Part shown: positions 46,871 through 58,250 of the stretch, in pieces
How positions within the stretch are numbered: position 1 is the stretch's first letter
Layout: each line of letters begins with the position of its first letter
DNA from: Amyloporia xantha
Lineage: Eukaryota; Basidiomycota; Agaricomycetes; Polyporales; Adustoporiaceae
DNA length: 64,000 nucleotides
Direction of reading: 5' to 3'
NCBI GenBank assembly: GCA_036971615.1
Contig: JAYKKR010000015.1
Span: 248,001 to 312,000 of the forward strand
Made by a program: the position numbers and the translations under genes
The notes under the pieces: model-generated
Told to the model about the DNA's origin: nothing
What the model saw: only the letters and a program-made list of their open reading frames with translations
Database searches by the model: none

Positions 46871-47443
46871 TGTCGCGACTTAGAGTCAAGCGACAGTGGA
46901 AGAACAAACCTAAAAGGCCGAGGGCGTTCGACTGGGTCTTACCGAAGCGATGACGAGCTATGCTCAAGTCTAAGGCTAGGGACAAGTTTAAATAGAGCGT
47001 AAGTAGAAGTAAGTAAGTACAAGCAGGGCTGGGCTTACCTAGGGACAAGAGGTCGAAACTGAAGTCCCCAGGCAGAGGCGTGCTACCTTATATACTGCAA
47101 GAGTTCAGGGCAGGCTATCTACATGGTCCGTGCGTAGGTGGTCTGTGCGCAGCCTGAGTAAGCAGGCTATGAGTCATAAGTGATGTCGTGAGCGGAGCCC
47201 GGCGGGGCCCGAGGTCGGCCGGCACCGTGCTTAAGTAAACGTCCGTAAAGGGAAGGCGGGACGGAGTCCGTGGGAAAGGGACATGTGACCTGTAATGGTC
47301 GACGCGTCTAAGTCCATGAACAGGGAGCTTGCTGTGTGTACAGTAGAATGGCCGTTCGAATAAGAGGGGAAAATAACGATGAGTAAAAGGAGAAAATCGT
47401 CCGTATATAGAAAGGAAGAAACGCTCGATGTCAACTCATGACA
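46871..47443 (-). repeat. 5' LTR of Gypsy-2
   Basis: 573 bp, indistinguishable by eye from 40580-41152. In the minus-strand sense it drives gag and pol. Confidence 0.95.
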
Positions 47444-50014
47444 AGAACCGTTACAGAGAGCTTCTGCGGGTGTCCCGCCAATGGCGAAACCTCAAATACC
47501 GCAAATGGCATGGATATGGTCATGGCGCCTCCAATGCGATACCAGCTGGTGGCCTCGCTTTGGGGTGCCCGGCATGTCCCAAGCCTGGCGTGAATCTCGC
47601 TTCCGGATGGCGTGATGACCCCGTACAGTGAGCCATGTAAGACATTTTTTGGGCGGCATGTGTAACGCGATAGCAGATGGAAGTACATGAGGAGCATCGT
47701 AATGGACGGCAACTTTAGCGCGGAGCATCTCAAGATGCGTCGCCCAGAGGACGATGTCATTCTCAGCGATGGCGACGCTTTCATGGTGGGCGACGACACC
47801 TACAAGAAGCATCTCGCTGTCGCCATCGAGCATAAAGAGGTCCGTGATCGACTCCTAGTGGATGAACCGTTGGACGCTCATAGCCTATGTAGAAATCCTT
47901 CTGTCACGATCATCGCGCCGTCAACCAGGCGAATGCAGATCGCCATAACCTTGAAGCCACGGGGATTGGCGCCGCGGCCTGTGCGTGCCATGGGTTTTTC
48001 ATGCCGCATGCGGTGGTTGATTTCCAGAAAGGCGAGAGGTAAGTGGTTTGCTATTTCCTTTGTTCACTTACACCCGCCATCAGACAGATGAACATGGATT
48101 ACGCGCTGAGCGAGGTGCTCGCCACCATGGCGGGTATCCAGGTGCTGCTGGTGATGTACGACATCATGTGTCAATACGGCATCAATCTCATGAAGCGGTT
48201 TGGGGAGAGTGAGTATTTGCACATGCCGCCGAACGTGGAGATACGGCGCGGAATAGGCCTGTTTCATGTCCACGGCCATCAAGACACATGCTTTCCTCGC
48301 TACTCACCCAACTTCATTCCCGGTGCTGGTCAGATTGATGGCGAAGTGATTGAAACCCTTTGGGCGCCGTTGAATCTCATTTCGGGTAGCACACGCGGCA
48401 TGACCACAGCACATAGAAAGGAAGTCATTGACGATCACATGAATGATTCCAATTGGAAGAAGTTGACCGGGATGGGTGGGCCAACCTTGACATTGGTGGA
48501 GAGGTTGATTGACTGTGGCTTCAACAGCGAACACCCTTGTTAGGAAATGGCGAAAGGCCAAAGCCGGCGCCACGGAGAGCGGGGATGTGTTGGAGTTCAT
48601 TGAGAGATCGAGCACGGAGGAGCAGCTAGGAGAGTGGCGAGCCGCTGAGGGCGAGGCGCTCGCCATGCGTGACGCTAAAATCAGCGCGATGGATGTCTTT
48701 GACGTGCAGATGAGAAAGGGTGAGAGTTCACAGTATAGGGTACGGCCATGAGTAATGATGTGGCGCAGCACCCACCCGGATGCAGATCCAACTTCAACTA
48801 ACGCAAACGGAAACATCGCAACATCGCCATCAGGGCGTAGCTGCATGGATAGCCACGGGCATGAAGATTCAGGAATTGCAGTAGGTAGCGTCATTGAACA
48901 TCGGGTGCCAAGCTCACAACAGGTCTTAGGTTGGTCATTAGCCAACTGAAACGGAAGATGGGCCGGCATCCGCTGGTGGCGGACCGCCTTGCGCTGGAGG
49001 AGCGCCGTCAGCGCCTTCAGAAGCGTATAGTGACATTCGAGTCCAAAGCCGCTTCGTACATTCCACTTGTGGCCGAGCCCGATGGGGATGGCGCCTCAGA
49101 GGCTTATGATGGGTCTGAATGGGATGCACTGGAGGAGGATGTCAATCCTCTTGATGAGATTTACACCGGTGAGATCGATTCTGGAATCCAGCCTGAGAGC
49201 GCCATCATTTCGCTTCCATCGCAGCTTGGCTACGATGTTGTCGTGGCCAGCGGTTTAGAGGACATCGCTTCGGAGGAGTTGAGTTTGCGCATTGGGCAGG
49301 CCAATGACGCCCTTCATCAGATTCGCCTCGCCATTGGTTACAAGTCAGTGCTGTTTCGTACGGCGGTTCGTCATGCAAAGAGCCAGCGCCAAAAGCTCCG
49401 GTCCTGGGACGAGGTCATCTCCACGCAGAGGGCGGTGCTAGAGAACGTGCGCATTTACAGTCAAAGCCGCCACGCCATCCTCGCTCTGAATCCGACTGAC
49501 GCCATCAAAGCGCGCTTCCGTGCCATTCAACATGATGACCTCAAGGCGATCACCGCGCTGCTCGACAACTCCATCCGAGGAACACGGCAGGACAAGTTGT
49601 CCTGGATATGGACCGTAGACATCGAGGGCGATTCAACGCAGTCCAACTGGTTGACGGAGTGTGAGTGCGCTTGTGGTCCGTCCAATGCCCGCAATGCTGA
49701 CTGCAGCGCGGCAGTGCATCGCGTCAACTGGTTCCGTGCAAAATCACGTAAGGATAGGTGGGCGGAGGAGTTTGTCATGGTCACGGCAGAGATGGCGTGG
49801 ACGCAGGCGAGCTTCCATAACAAGGCGAACCTATGGCGCTCCCGCCTCTATGGGCCTCCAGGTCATGTATGCTATGCGCGCCGTCAGGCCTCGCTGTGGA
49901 CGCGCATGGCAGAGCATGCCGCTTCTCGCTTTAATACATGTGTGTGATGGTTCGCCATTCACGACCCTACTAGATACACAAACATAGACTTGACACAAAT
50001 ACAGATCTGTGTAT

Positions 50015-51279
50015 TCAACCATAAGTCCACTCCATCCAGTGCGGTGCCTTGACATTCATCGCGGCATGCACTGAGTCCCTCATAAAATAAGCGTAGCATA
50101 TGCGCTCTCCATCGCATCTCTGAACGCCATGGCGCAGAAGCTTTCCGCAAGCGCAACTACGCTACCCGCCTTGTAGTCTATAGCGATATTTGGACCATCC
50201 AGCTGCATTTCCAATGCGCCGTAGCTCCCTACCGTGGTGAGAAGGTCGAACCACTGCTTGCGCGAGTTTTTATCGCGGTGTAGCGGCGTCTCGCGATTGC
50301 TGATGACCTGAACGTCATTGAAGATCGAAGACCAAGCGCTTACTATTGCGGGATACTCCACTTCGCCAAGAAGCGACTCCATGCACGTATGTCCCGCAGC
50401 ATACAGGTCGGGATGCATGACGGACATCATGGCGGATAGGATGGCGGCTGATTCACGGATGGTGGTCAACCATCGCCATCCACTCTGGCCATCTTGATCG
50501 CGTAAGCTCGCCGAAGGCAGCATTGGGTCCAATGGGCCCTGGATGTATGCGCTGTCATTCGCCAGTCATCAGAGTTAACGGATCGTCAGCGTACCGTGTG
50601 ACCCAGCGCGTGCCATCCTGGAGACAGATTGACAGTCCCCGGAGGTGTGGTGCAGGTTGATCGATCGCGGAAATATGCTTCATGGTTTCGCCAACTGACC
50701 CCCGGGGCTTTACGCATCAGTTGTGTTGATAGGTGGGCCGTCGCCAATTGTATCTCTCTCTGCCGACACAGCGTAGTGAGCGCGGTGCATGGCGGAAGAT
50801 GAATGCGCCCACCTGGCGATTCACATGAAGGACGCCCGGAAGCACCCATGCTAGGATGCGCGAGTGCTGGTCGAGGAGCACGCAGGGTTCATCTAGAACC
50901 ACGGTGGTGTCTGGGAGGAGAGGCGGCCATTTAGTCTTGAGCTGCGCCTCCAGATTCACGTTCTGTCCGGTGTTGCCCACGCCTATAGCATCAGAATACC
51001 GGTCAATGTCCCAGGATAAGCGCACTACTTCCCGGTCAGCGCAGAATGAGTAGATGCCCACAGCATCCAAGAGTACACACCAGGTTTGATATATGCCTTT
51101 GCGAGCTGGTGCGCGATCTGGCTGCATTCGACGACGATATCGGCGCGGATATGTGTGGGAGGCTGTGGGTTTCTCGGTTGTCCGGCTGCATTCCGAAGCT
51201 TGTGTAGCCAAAACTGAAACATATCGCGCATGCAAGCTGCCAATGTGTCGCTGAGCTCCAAGCCGCTGCCCCCTATCAT
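50015..51279 (-). pseudogene. TET/JBP-family dioxygenase, element 2 copy (frameshifted)
   Basis: Exon 1 begins MIGGSGLELSDTLAACM, and exon 2 WDIDRYSDAIGVGNTGQ to AWVLPGVLHVNRQV. Then REIQLATAHLSTQL follows, and a last exon from about 50525 (GPLDPMLPSASLRDQDGQ). The first two iron ligands are present (TPLHRDKNSRKQWFDLL). At about 50147-50152 one base is missing. The chain turns to GSVVALAESFCAMAF and stops at 50080, while the adjacent frame continues the homology with LLRHGVQ, ERICYAYFMRD and APHWMEW to a stop at 50015. As it stands the product lacks the distal His and the 2-oxoglutarate-binding Arg and should be inactive. It is divergent from the HMG-like gene. Confidence 0.85.
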
Positions 51280-51683
51280 GGCTTACAGACAAGAGATGGA
51301 TGGAGATACACGCCCCATCTCGCATTATTGCTCAATCTGCCATCTACTGACCATGCTGCAACAGCATGTCCATTAGCTTTGCACACTTGTTTGGTCGATC
51401 ACATCGTTGAGCAAGCGCCGGCAAGATCAGGCCCAGCCGATCGGCAAGGCGTGATCCGGTGATCGAGGCGCGTCATTGGCATGTGGACCGCGATTCTCGA
51501 CCACGGCGCCATTACGCTGGGGCCTCGGCCTGTGAGATGCCGCGCTCCGCCGGAGGGATGCCGGTCGGGTCTGCCCCGACATGGACGCTTGCAGTGTAAG
51601 AGAGATCAGCGGGGTTAGAACAGGACGAAAGTATCACCGGAGGTCAGACACGTCTGGGCAAATGTTCAGTTGGGAGTGCCCAA
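51280..51683. promoter_or_regulatory. Divergent spacer, TET / HMG-like of element 2
   Basis: About 400 bp between the two gene starts, the equivalent of 30050-30500 in element 1. I see no conserved box between the two spacers, and no gene here. Confidence 0.4.
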
Positions 51684-54600
51684 GTGTCTGTCATCCTGAG
51701 AGCATCTCGGTCTGCTTGTTGTCCTCGCCATGGGAATAGCTATCCTGCAGGCATATCTAGACAAGATCCCAGAGCAAATAGAGCGATGGCGCAACACCAA
51801 AGGCACTGCGAGGGCACCACCATTGTCGATGAGGCTGTCAATATCCTCATGGAACAATTTGCAGAGCTGACAGATAAAAATGGCCTGAAAAAGGTCAAAC
51901 CAACAGTTCATGGCATTGTCATCTTCGTCATTCACACATTTCTATAGTCCCTGGGGACCTATTTCAGCAACCACTACCAAATCGTAGAACCCCAGGTGCC
52001 CATCCCTGGAACGAAAAACGGTCAGCGAGGGATATGTATCAAGAGGAGCACAAAACAGAGCTGCTAAGGGTGGCCAACGAAAGGACGGGAGGGACGAGGT
52101 CTGGCCCACCAGGAGATAGGCGCATACACCAAGGTAGTGAGCGAGTATTGGGGCAAACTGGATGAGGACGCAAAGGCGGACTACCAGATGAAGGCGGATG
52201 CGTTCAACAATGACGCCAAAGAGGTCAAGGCTGGATCTTCGGCGTGAGTGGGAGCGCGACCTTTGTGCTAAGTTAACGGCAGCTGATGGCGACACAGGAA
52301 AGCGGACAAGGAGCTCATTCCGTTTCTGAGGAAATACGCTCGAGAGGCATACCGACGCCATGGTGTCAGGATCTTTACGTTGAGTAGCTACAAATCTCCT
52401 GATGGGAGAGTCATCATTCAGGAGTGAGCAGGCAATTTGTATCGCCTCTCACCGCTCTGACCGCTTTTCACAGACACGACTTCAACGATGAGATGGAGAA
52501 TGGAAAAGCCTTTTCCAAGGTGGACGATTGGCACGCAGATACGATGGTCAAATGGGCCAAGTACAGCACAGAGGCATTTGATAGCAATCGCGAGGCGAGC
52601 GTTGACAACGGAGAGGGAACGTCTCGCGGCACACGGCGAGAGCTGCTGGTCGACGATGGCGGTCTCCCGTTGATACCGCCAATGGATGGCGAGGATGCGC
52701 CATCCCTGCCTGTGATGAAATCCATGATCAGAGACTTTCTGTCTACTCACTACCGTAAGTCTTGATCCACACGGCGCTCACAAAGACGCTGATGGCGCCA
52801 TAGAACGGGCTGCAGGAAGCGCCAAAGAGAAGTGCCCTTGGCGCGCGCTCAAAGTGCGTGGGGCTGAATTTATAGAAGCAGGAATGGTGCCAGACGGCTT
52901 CCAATTCGACGATCCGTCGCATATGGTCAGGAAGGACATCATCGCGGTCCTGCATCATTGGAGAGCGGCGCAAGAGGCAAACAAGGGGCAGTGCGCGTTC
53001 CGCTTCAAGGCATACCTGAAGAGCAGGGGGGACGAGGATTCGGAGCTAATCCCTGCTGTGTATGAGGCGGCGAGAGCACCCAAAGGCGCTAAAGGCAAGG
53101 CGGGCCCCAAAAAGAAGAAAAAGAAGGCAGTGAAAAGCGGCAAGGGCAAAGGCGTGCAACGTCTCAGCACCGATGACGATAGCGCCGTGGACGACGACAC
53201 CGAGCACGAGACTTTCAATCTGGACATCGACGTCGGGTCAACTTCCGACAAAGATGATGACAGCGAAGATGCAAAAGGCGCCGCACCCAATTGGGCGCTG
53301 CTCTCACGTAGACGGCGTCAGCAATGGCTGGAGGCGGCATCGCCATCGCCAGAATTTTGCGTGATCGTGGACGCGCTGCCTCGCATGATGGTAGTGACTT
53401 CATTTTTCTCCGTAAACTAAGGCTTACCTTGTGAGTGATAGAGTGGGCTGAAGACGACAAAGCGGGCGCCGGAAGGCGCCGACTGGGCGACCTGGCACAA
53501 CCCGCATCGACACTTGTCCTATATGGTTCATCGCCATGCCAATGGGCTCGATCCAGTGCTGAAGTGGCTCGACTCGAAGCCTTATTTGAACAAGTCCGGC
53601 AGGCTGACAGGGGACGTCGGCATGATTGAACAAGTGCTCCTCGTGATCGCCATGATAAGCCGCGATCTGACGGCGGCACAGTTCGCCTTCCAGGATCCCG
53701 ACGCCCCGCCTTCGGACATTCCACGCCATGTCAGCGAGAGCGCCATACCCTTCGCCGTGATTGCCCAGAGGCTCGACCCGCATGTATCATCGTTGTGCGC
53801 GCTGGTGAAGCAGGCACAATCTGTGCAAGGCGACACGCCATCCATGGAAGGTAGCTCTGTCACCCGCAGTAGCACTGCGGCAGGCGCAGCCAACACCTTT
53901 GGAGGCCCCACCACCGGCGTTGAAATATGGTCCACCACCTCCCCACGTTCCCAGACAGGGGAAGCCATTACCTCGCCCTCCCATGATGCCCACTGGGAAT
54001 CTCAACAAGGGTCCACCTCCCCCACTCCGCCCGAAGCCTCGCCATTTGCAAACCCTGCGGGCGGAACAGGAGCGTCGTACGCCTGACCCGCCAGCGGCAT
54101 TGGCGAGGAAGCCGCGCCAATCCTCACATCCCCTAAGATAAGGCGATCGCGAGACGTGCATAATGGCCAAGTAGCTCAGCAATCCAGCTCGCCGTTGCCG
54201 GAACCTCTGCGAGGCACGCAAAAACATTCGCTTCCGTTTCCAGTCACAGGAAAACCGCCTCCAGCAAGGCCGCTAATGACCACGGGAAGATCGGTCTTTC
54301 CATCCATACCTAAGCGCGCCTTGGGTATGAGACCGCGTCCACAACTAGAAGAGAGACCGCCATCAATTGACGGCGCACCGCCTTCCTCGCCAATGGCGCC
54401 AGGGCGCGCACCACCATCCTCCCCCATCGCGCTCAATGACGCAACTGTCCGCCGCGGGAGTATGGATTTCTCCTCCTCTCCACCTATTGCGATGAATCAG
54501 CTCTCACCCGTTCGAGATATGAGGGGCCTACAGGTTCATTTCTCCGACCGTGAAAATCATGACAGTGAAGACGAGAGCGACGGTGAGGCCAATCGTGGTC

Positions 54601-55010
54601 CTTCTCCCTCACTTCCTGTGCCAAAGCGCAAGACACGCCAAACAGCTCGGCAGGCAAAGGAGATCAATATTCAGGCACTGCCAACGGCAGGCGGGTCCTC
54701 GATCACGGGTGCTCTCAACGACATGAAGGTCGCCACCCACACTCGTCAGAAGACAAAAGCTAAGGAGGAAAAGTTGAAAAAGCGAAGTCACCGCGTCAGC
54801 GAAGAGGAGGAAGAGGAGGAGGAAGCAGAGAAACCACCCCAACCTCGTGAAAAGCGAAAAAAGGCGGGTCGCTCAAAGCGGGCTCTGGCGGAGACTTATA
54901 GCGATGGCGAGGAAGAGCAGGGCGAGCCTGCCCCCGCCATTCGTAGGTCATCGCGCAAGACAGGTAGGGGAGCTCAGCCCCGACCCACTAAAGCGCGTGG
55001 TCGCCGTTAG
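51684..55010 (+). CDS. KDZ-associated HMG-box-like protein, element 2 copy
   Basis: The start is uncertain; the first exon near 51684-51950 does not align clearly with element 1. From about 52035 the HMG-like part reads DMYQEEHKTELLRVANER and VVSEYWGKLDEDAKADYQMK, with a frame change near 52120 between them. Later blocks match element 1: GLPLIPP, FQFDDPSHM, CAFRFKAYL, PNWALLSR, then HRHANGLDPVLKWLDSKPYL and IEQVLLVIAMISRDL. A Lys-rich nuclear-type stretch (GPKKKKKKAVKSGKGKG) lies near 53110. The C-terminus (54156-55010) is basic with EEEEEEEEAEK and ends RPTKARGRR. Several introns are implied. It probably acts in the nucleus; its role in transposition is unknown. Confidence 0.65.
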
Positions 55011-55233
55011 AATACTATTTCTCATGTACACTACCTCACATTTAAATTCAATGGCGATGATTGAACTCAGCGCTGCGAAGGATGGCGATGGCGTGCCGCT
55101 CCCTGTGCAAGCCCCCGTGGCACACTGTGATGCCGAGGGTGTTGCCGTCATCGCAGTCTCAATCTTACTGGTCGCTGGAGAGTGTACACAATGCATTCGT
55201 TTGAAAGTACAGCGAAGTTACAAAAACAATTAT

Positions 55234-58004
55234 CTAAGGCGAAGCGGGAGGCATCTCGGCGTCATCGACAGCGACGGGTGATGTTGCGGCATCAGGCTCT
55301 CGCTCCTCCGCGGCCATGCTCGCCATCTCGTCGTCGTCGATCTCCAAGGAGAAACGCCTGATTGAAGGTGTGGAGCCACCGGCGGGCGTCGACAGAGCTT
55401 CATTCGTGAAGTCCGATTGATCTCCTACAGAGCCACGCTCTGAGGTAGACCACGAAATGGGAGTGGCTCCCTCGTGAGCGCTGTCCATGATCGCCCTCGC
55501 CTTGCGCCGTCGTTGCGCGTCCTGTTCCGCCTTCTGCACGAGCTCCACCGACAGATGCGCCTTGTCCAATAGCGTCTCGGCCTCCGCGTCGTTGTGGCGA
55601 GCGACGTCACGGCGCACTGACTCAAACTGCGCGATGAGCCCCTGTAATCTCGCCTCACCTGCCTCAATGCCCGCCATCGCCTGCCGCGTCCTCTCGCTCT
55701 CATCGCGCACGTTGTCCATCAACGTGTCCACGCGCACCTCCATGTTCGCGACTTGCGCACCAAGGCGATCCATCACCATGTTCTCCTTGGCTGCACGCAG
55801 ATCGTCCTGCAGAACCGTGACCATCTCCTCGAGCGCGGCGATGCGAGCGACCGAGTCCTCAGAGCGCACATCTTGCAGAGTCTGCTCCGCGCCTTCAACT
55901 CTTGCCAGTAGGCCGCCAATCTGCCCCTCGGCGTTATCAATGCGCTCGGTCATGTTGACCTGCTGCCTGTTGATGGCGAGCAGTGACTGCTGGAAGTTGT
56001 CGACCATGCTACCGAAGCGGTCTTGCCACGCGGTCATTATGTTGATGTTCTTCTCGAGTCGGTGGCCTTGCTCAGTGAGGTACGCCGTAAATGGCTGGAA
56101 ATGAGACAACTCCTGGTCCTGCGCGTAGCGCCCTTCATCCATGGCGGTGGGGTCCTTGGAGAATCCTACGTAGTGGTGGTACTCGCCATGGTGGTCTGGC
56201 AGCCACACATTGACTTGGTCAGTTGATCGCGCCGTCCAGAAAGAGTGAAGCCGACTTACATTTTACCTCGCCAGGCCTGAGCCCAAGCCGCGCCGAGCGA
56301 TCGCTCGAGCCGCTGGCCTCTGCCTCCTGGAGAGGACGGTCCGCGCGCTCCTTGCCCTTCCCTTTAGCCACCGCTGGAGGTGGCTTCCCAACCCACGCCT
56401 TCATCGAGCTGAGTGATGTCTTCGGGAGCGGCGCTATTGGGCGGGACGCAGCCGCATCGCTAGTCGCTGATGCCACCCGCAGCTGGCTGTCCACCTCCGC
56501 GTCGTCCTTCGCATCGACATCCGCGCTACCCGCCTTGCCATCGTCCTTTTCCCCTTCTTCTTCATCCACATCCATCTCATCGCTCGCCTTCGATTCCGAA
56601 CCCTTCGCCGCCGCTTTGCCCCGCTTGCCTCTATCCTCCACAAACTCCTTCCTCTCCTCATCCCAGCGCGGTGGAGGAGGCTTGATGCCATCGGCGAGGC
56701 TGTTCTTGATGACGTCCTGATACTTGCTTGCCAGGACTGCACCGTAGGGGCCCCTGATCGGATTGCCGCTCAGGTTGTGTGGCACGATCGAGCAGCCTAT
56801 CTTGCGCTTCAGGCAGCACATGCAACGCCGACCGTCCACGACAGCAAGCCTGCATTCAGCTTTGGCCTTGGCGCAATTTCCGCAAGGCATCGCCTGAAGG
56901 CATGTCAGTCAGCATCGCTTGCCGCGCATCTGGTAAACGTACTCACCGAGACAAATGTCTCCGTCTCCTCCATCTCCTCACTCTCGCCTTGAGCGTCCTC
57001 GTCCATGTCGTCATCTTCGGGCGCCGGCGACGCCTTCGCCTTTCCCTTTCCCTTCCCCGTCGACGATCCCGCCTTCGCCTTCGACCGCGTCTGCCTGGCG
57101 TCATCATCCTTTCCCGCAGGAGACTTGCGCGATGAAGCCTTCTCGTTCGTCTTCGACGTCGATGGCCCGCCTTCGTCTTCGTCTGCGGCTCAGACTGGGC
57201 GGCCGTCGTTTCCTCTCCTGCCGCTTTCGCAGTGGTGGTCTTGACTCCGCCCTTGGATGCCGCCTTAGTTCCCGGCTTCGTCGTTGCAGCCCCTCCGCGC
57301 CGTGGCTTCTTCGTTACTGGTGCAGCGATGACGACACCCTCATCGCCGTCCGTCGCTGGTGTCGTTCCCTTTGACCTTCTAGAGGCCGCCCCTGCGTCGT
57401 CATCCGCCCCTTCTTCGCCACTTTCCCTCGACTCCCGCCTGCCTCTGCCTCCTCCGTCACCCCACTTGGCCCCGCAACTCCATCCCCACCCAGCGCAACC
57501 TCGCTCGTACGCTTGCGCAACAGCGCTGCTGAGCCGTTAGTGATGACGTGGCGTATGGTTTCGCAGTGCACTCACCTTTCCACCAAAGGTTGCCCCCGAG
57601 GTCTTCGGCAATGTAATCGCCATGCCACACGTATTTGGAGAGGCCATGGCTTTGAATGGCGGGGTCGTCAACCTTGATGGCAGTCAAGTCCACTCCGCGC
57701 TTCTTGTGCGACGCCACCGTGTATTGCGCCATGGCGCTGACCAACAGTGGCGGCACTTGTAATCCCTCGCGGTGTTTTCCCAGCGCCTTGATCTTCGCGA
57801 AGATCGATTGCTAGAGGCGCCATTATACAGACTCAGCGCCACAGTGCTCACCCTGATTGTGTTACAATCACTTACCACTTCCTCCCAGAAGTTGCTCTCA
57901 AACACCTTGTACTTCGCGTCGCGCTTCCCGGGCAGAAATTTCAGCGCCTCTTCCAGGCGCACTGCGGCGATGATGATGTCGCTGTTGATGCTGGAGGCGG
58001 ACAT
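55234..58004 (-). pseudogene. KDZ-associated Zn2Cys6 / coiled-coil protein, element 2 copy
   Basis: Exon 1 reads MSASSINSDIIIAAVRLEE to FWEEV (58004-57886). Exon 2 has VDLTAIKVDDPAIQSHG and NLWWKG, matching element 1. A low-complexity hinge follows with at least one frame change near 57430. At 56886-56780 stands CGNCAKAKAEC and CMCCLKRKIGC, with spacing C-x2-C-x6-C-x9-C-x2-C-x6-C (Zn2Cys6 type), followed by NPIRGPYGAVLASKYQ. After an acidic linker and an intron, the last exon (56208-55234) begins WLPDHHGEYHHYVGFS and forms a coiled coil of about 200 residues (GGLLARVEGAEQTLQDVRS and onward), ending AEMPPASP. The gene is divergent from the Leu-Asp gene. DNA binding is inferred from the cluster. 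Confidence 0.75.
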
Positions 58005-58250
58005 GGTGGTAGAAGCAAAGCGAGATGGGATTTGACAGCTGTGGTGATGGCGGTGGTGGTGGTGGTGGTGGTGGTAGAAGAAGAGACGAAGTCAGACCCA
58101 CGCGGTGCATCGCGTTGGTTGATGGCGGGCGCCTGGCGGAAAGATCCGCGCCCGTTCGATCGGCACCGCACGTGTTGCGCTCATGGGTATATTAGATGCC
58201 TCTAGACGAACTTGGCACGTTTCCGCATTCCTTCCGCCTTGCTTTCAACC
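58005..58250. promoter_or_regulatory. Divergent intergenic region, Zn2Cys6 / Leu-Asp gene of element 2
   Basis: This spacer separates the two starts and contains a GGT trinucleotide run near 58045-58075. GGGTATATTAGA near 58185 could be a TATA-like box for the plus-strand gene. Confidence 0.45.

Larger units (their letters stand above)
40580..47443 (-). mobile_element. Chromodomain Ty3/Gypsy element Gypsy-2
   Basis: Two 573-bp LTRs, in which I find no difference by eye, frame gag and pol on the minus strand. The target duplication is AGAAC (40575-40579 and 47444-47448). The LTRs start TG and end CA. A polypurine tract AGGAGAGGGG (minus strand) precedes the 3' LTR. I could not assign a primer-binding site after the 5' LTR. 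A chromodomain at the end of integrase places it among the chromoviruses. The LTRs suggest a very young insertion, yet gag and pol each contain a one-base lesion. Confidence 0.95.
39518..49947 (+). pseudogene. KDZ transposase, element 2 copy (split by Gypsy-2)
   Basis: Exon 1 starts MARTKKQHVSGNAVFVRR and contains SASRSPSKSPLK, as in element 1. The next exon has the CxC2 cysteine cluster (CSKCADAHGDWRCLEC, CEDCLQLTH, MPLHRVEKW). One base is missing near 40051-40057: GFF should continue as QPAWLREVG but shifts frame. Gypsy-2 (40580-47443) sits at the end of the following intron. The gene resumes at 47446 with NRYRELLRVSRQWRNLKY, then MDGNFSAEHLKMRRPEDD, ATGIGAAACACHGFF, VVDFQKGER, LLVMYDIMCQYG, GLFHVHGHQDTCFPRY, GQIDGEVIETLW and STRGM. 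The C-terminal exons run to 49947. The catalytic exons beyond Gypsy-2 look open, but the gene as a whole cannot be expressed normally. Confidence 0.9.
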
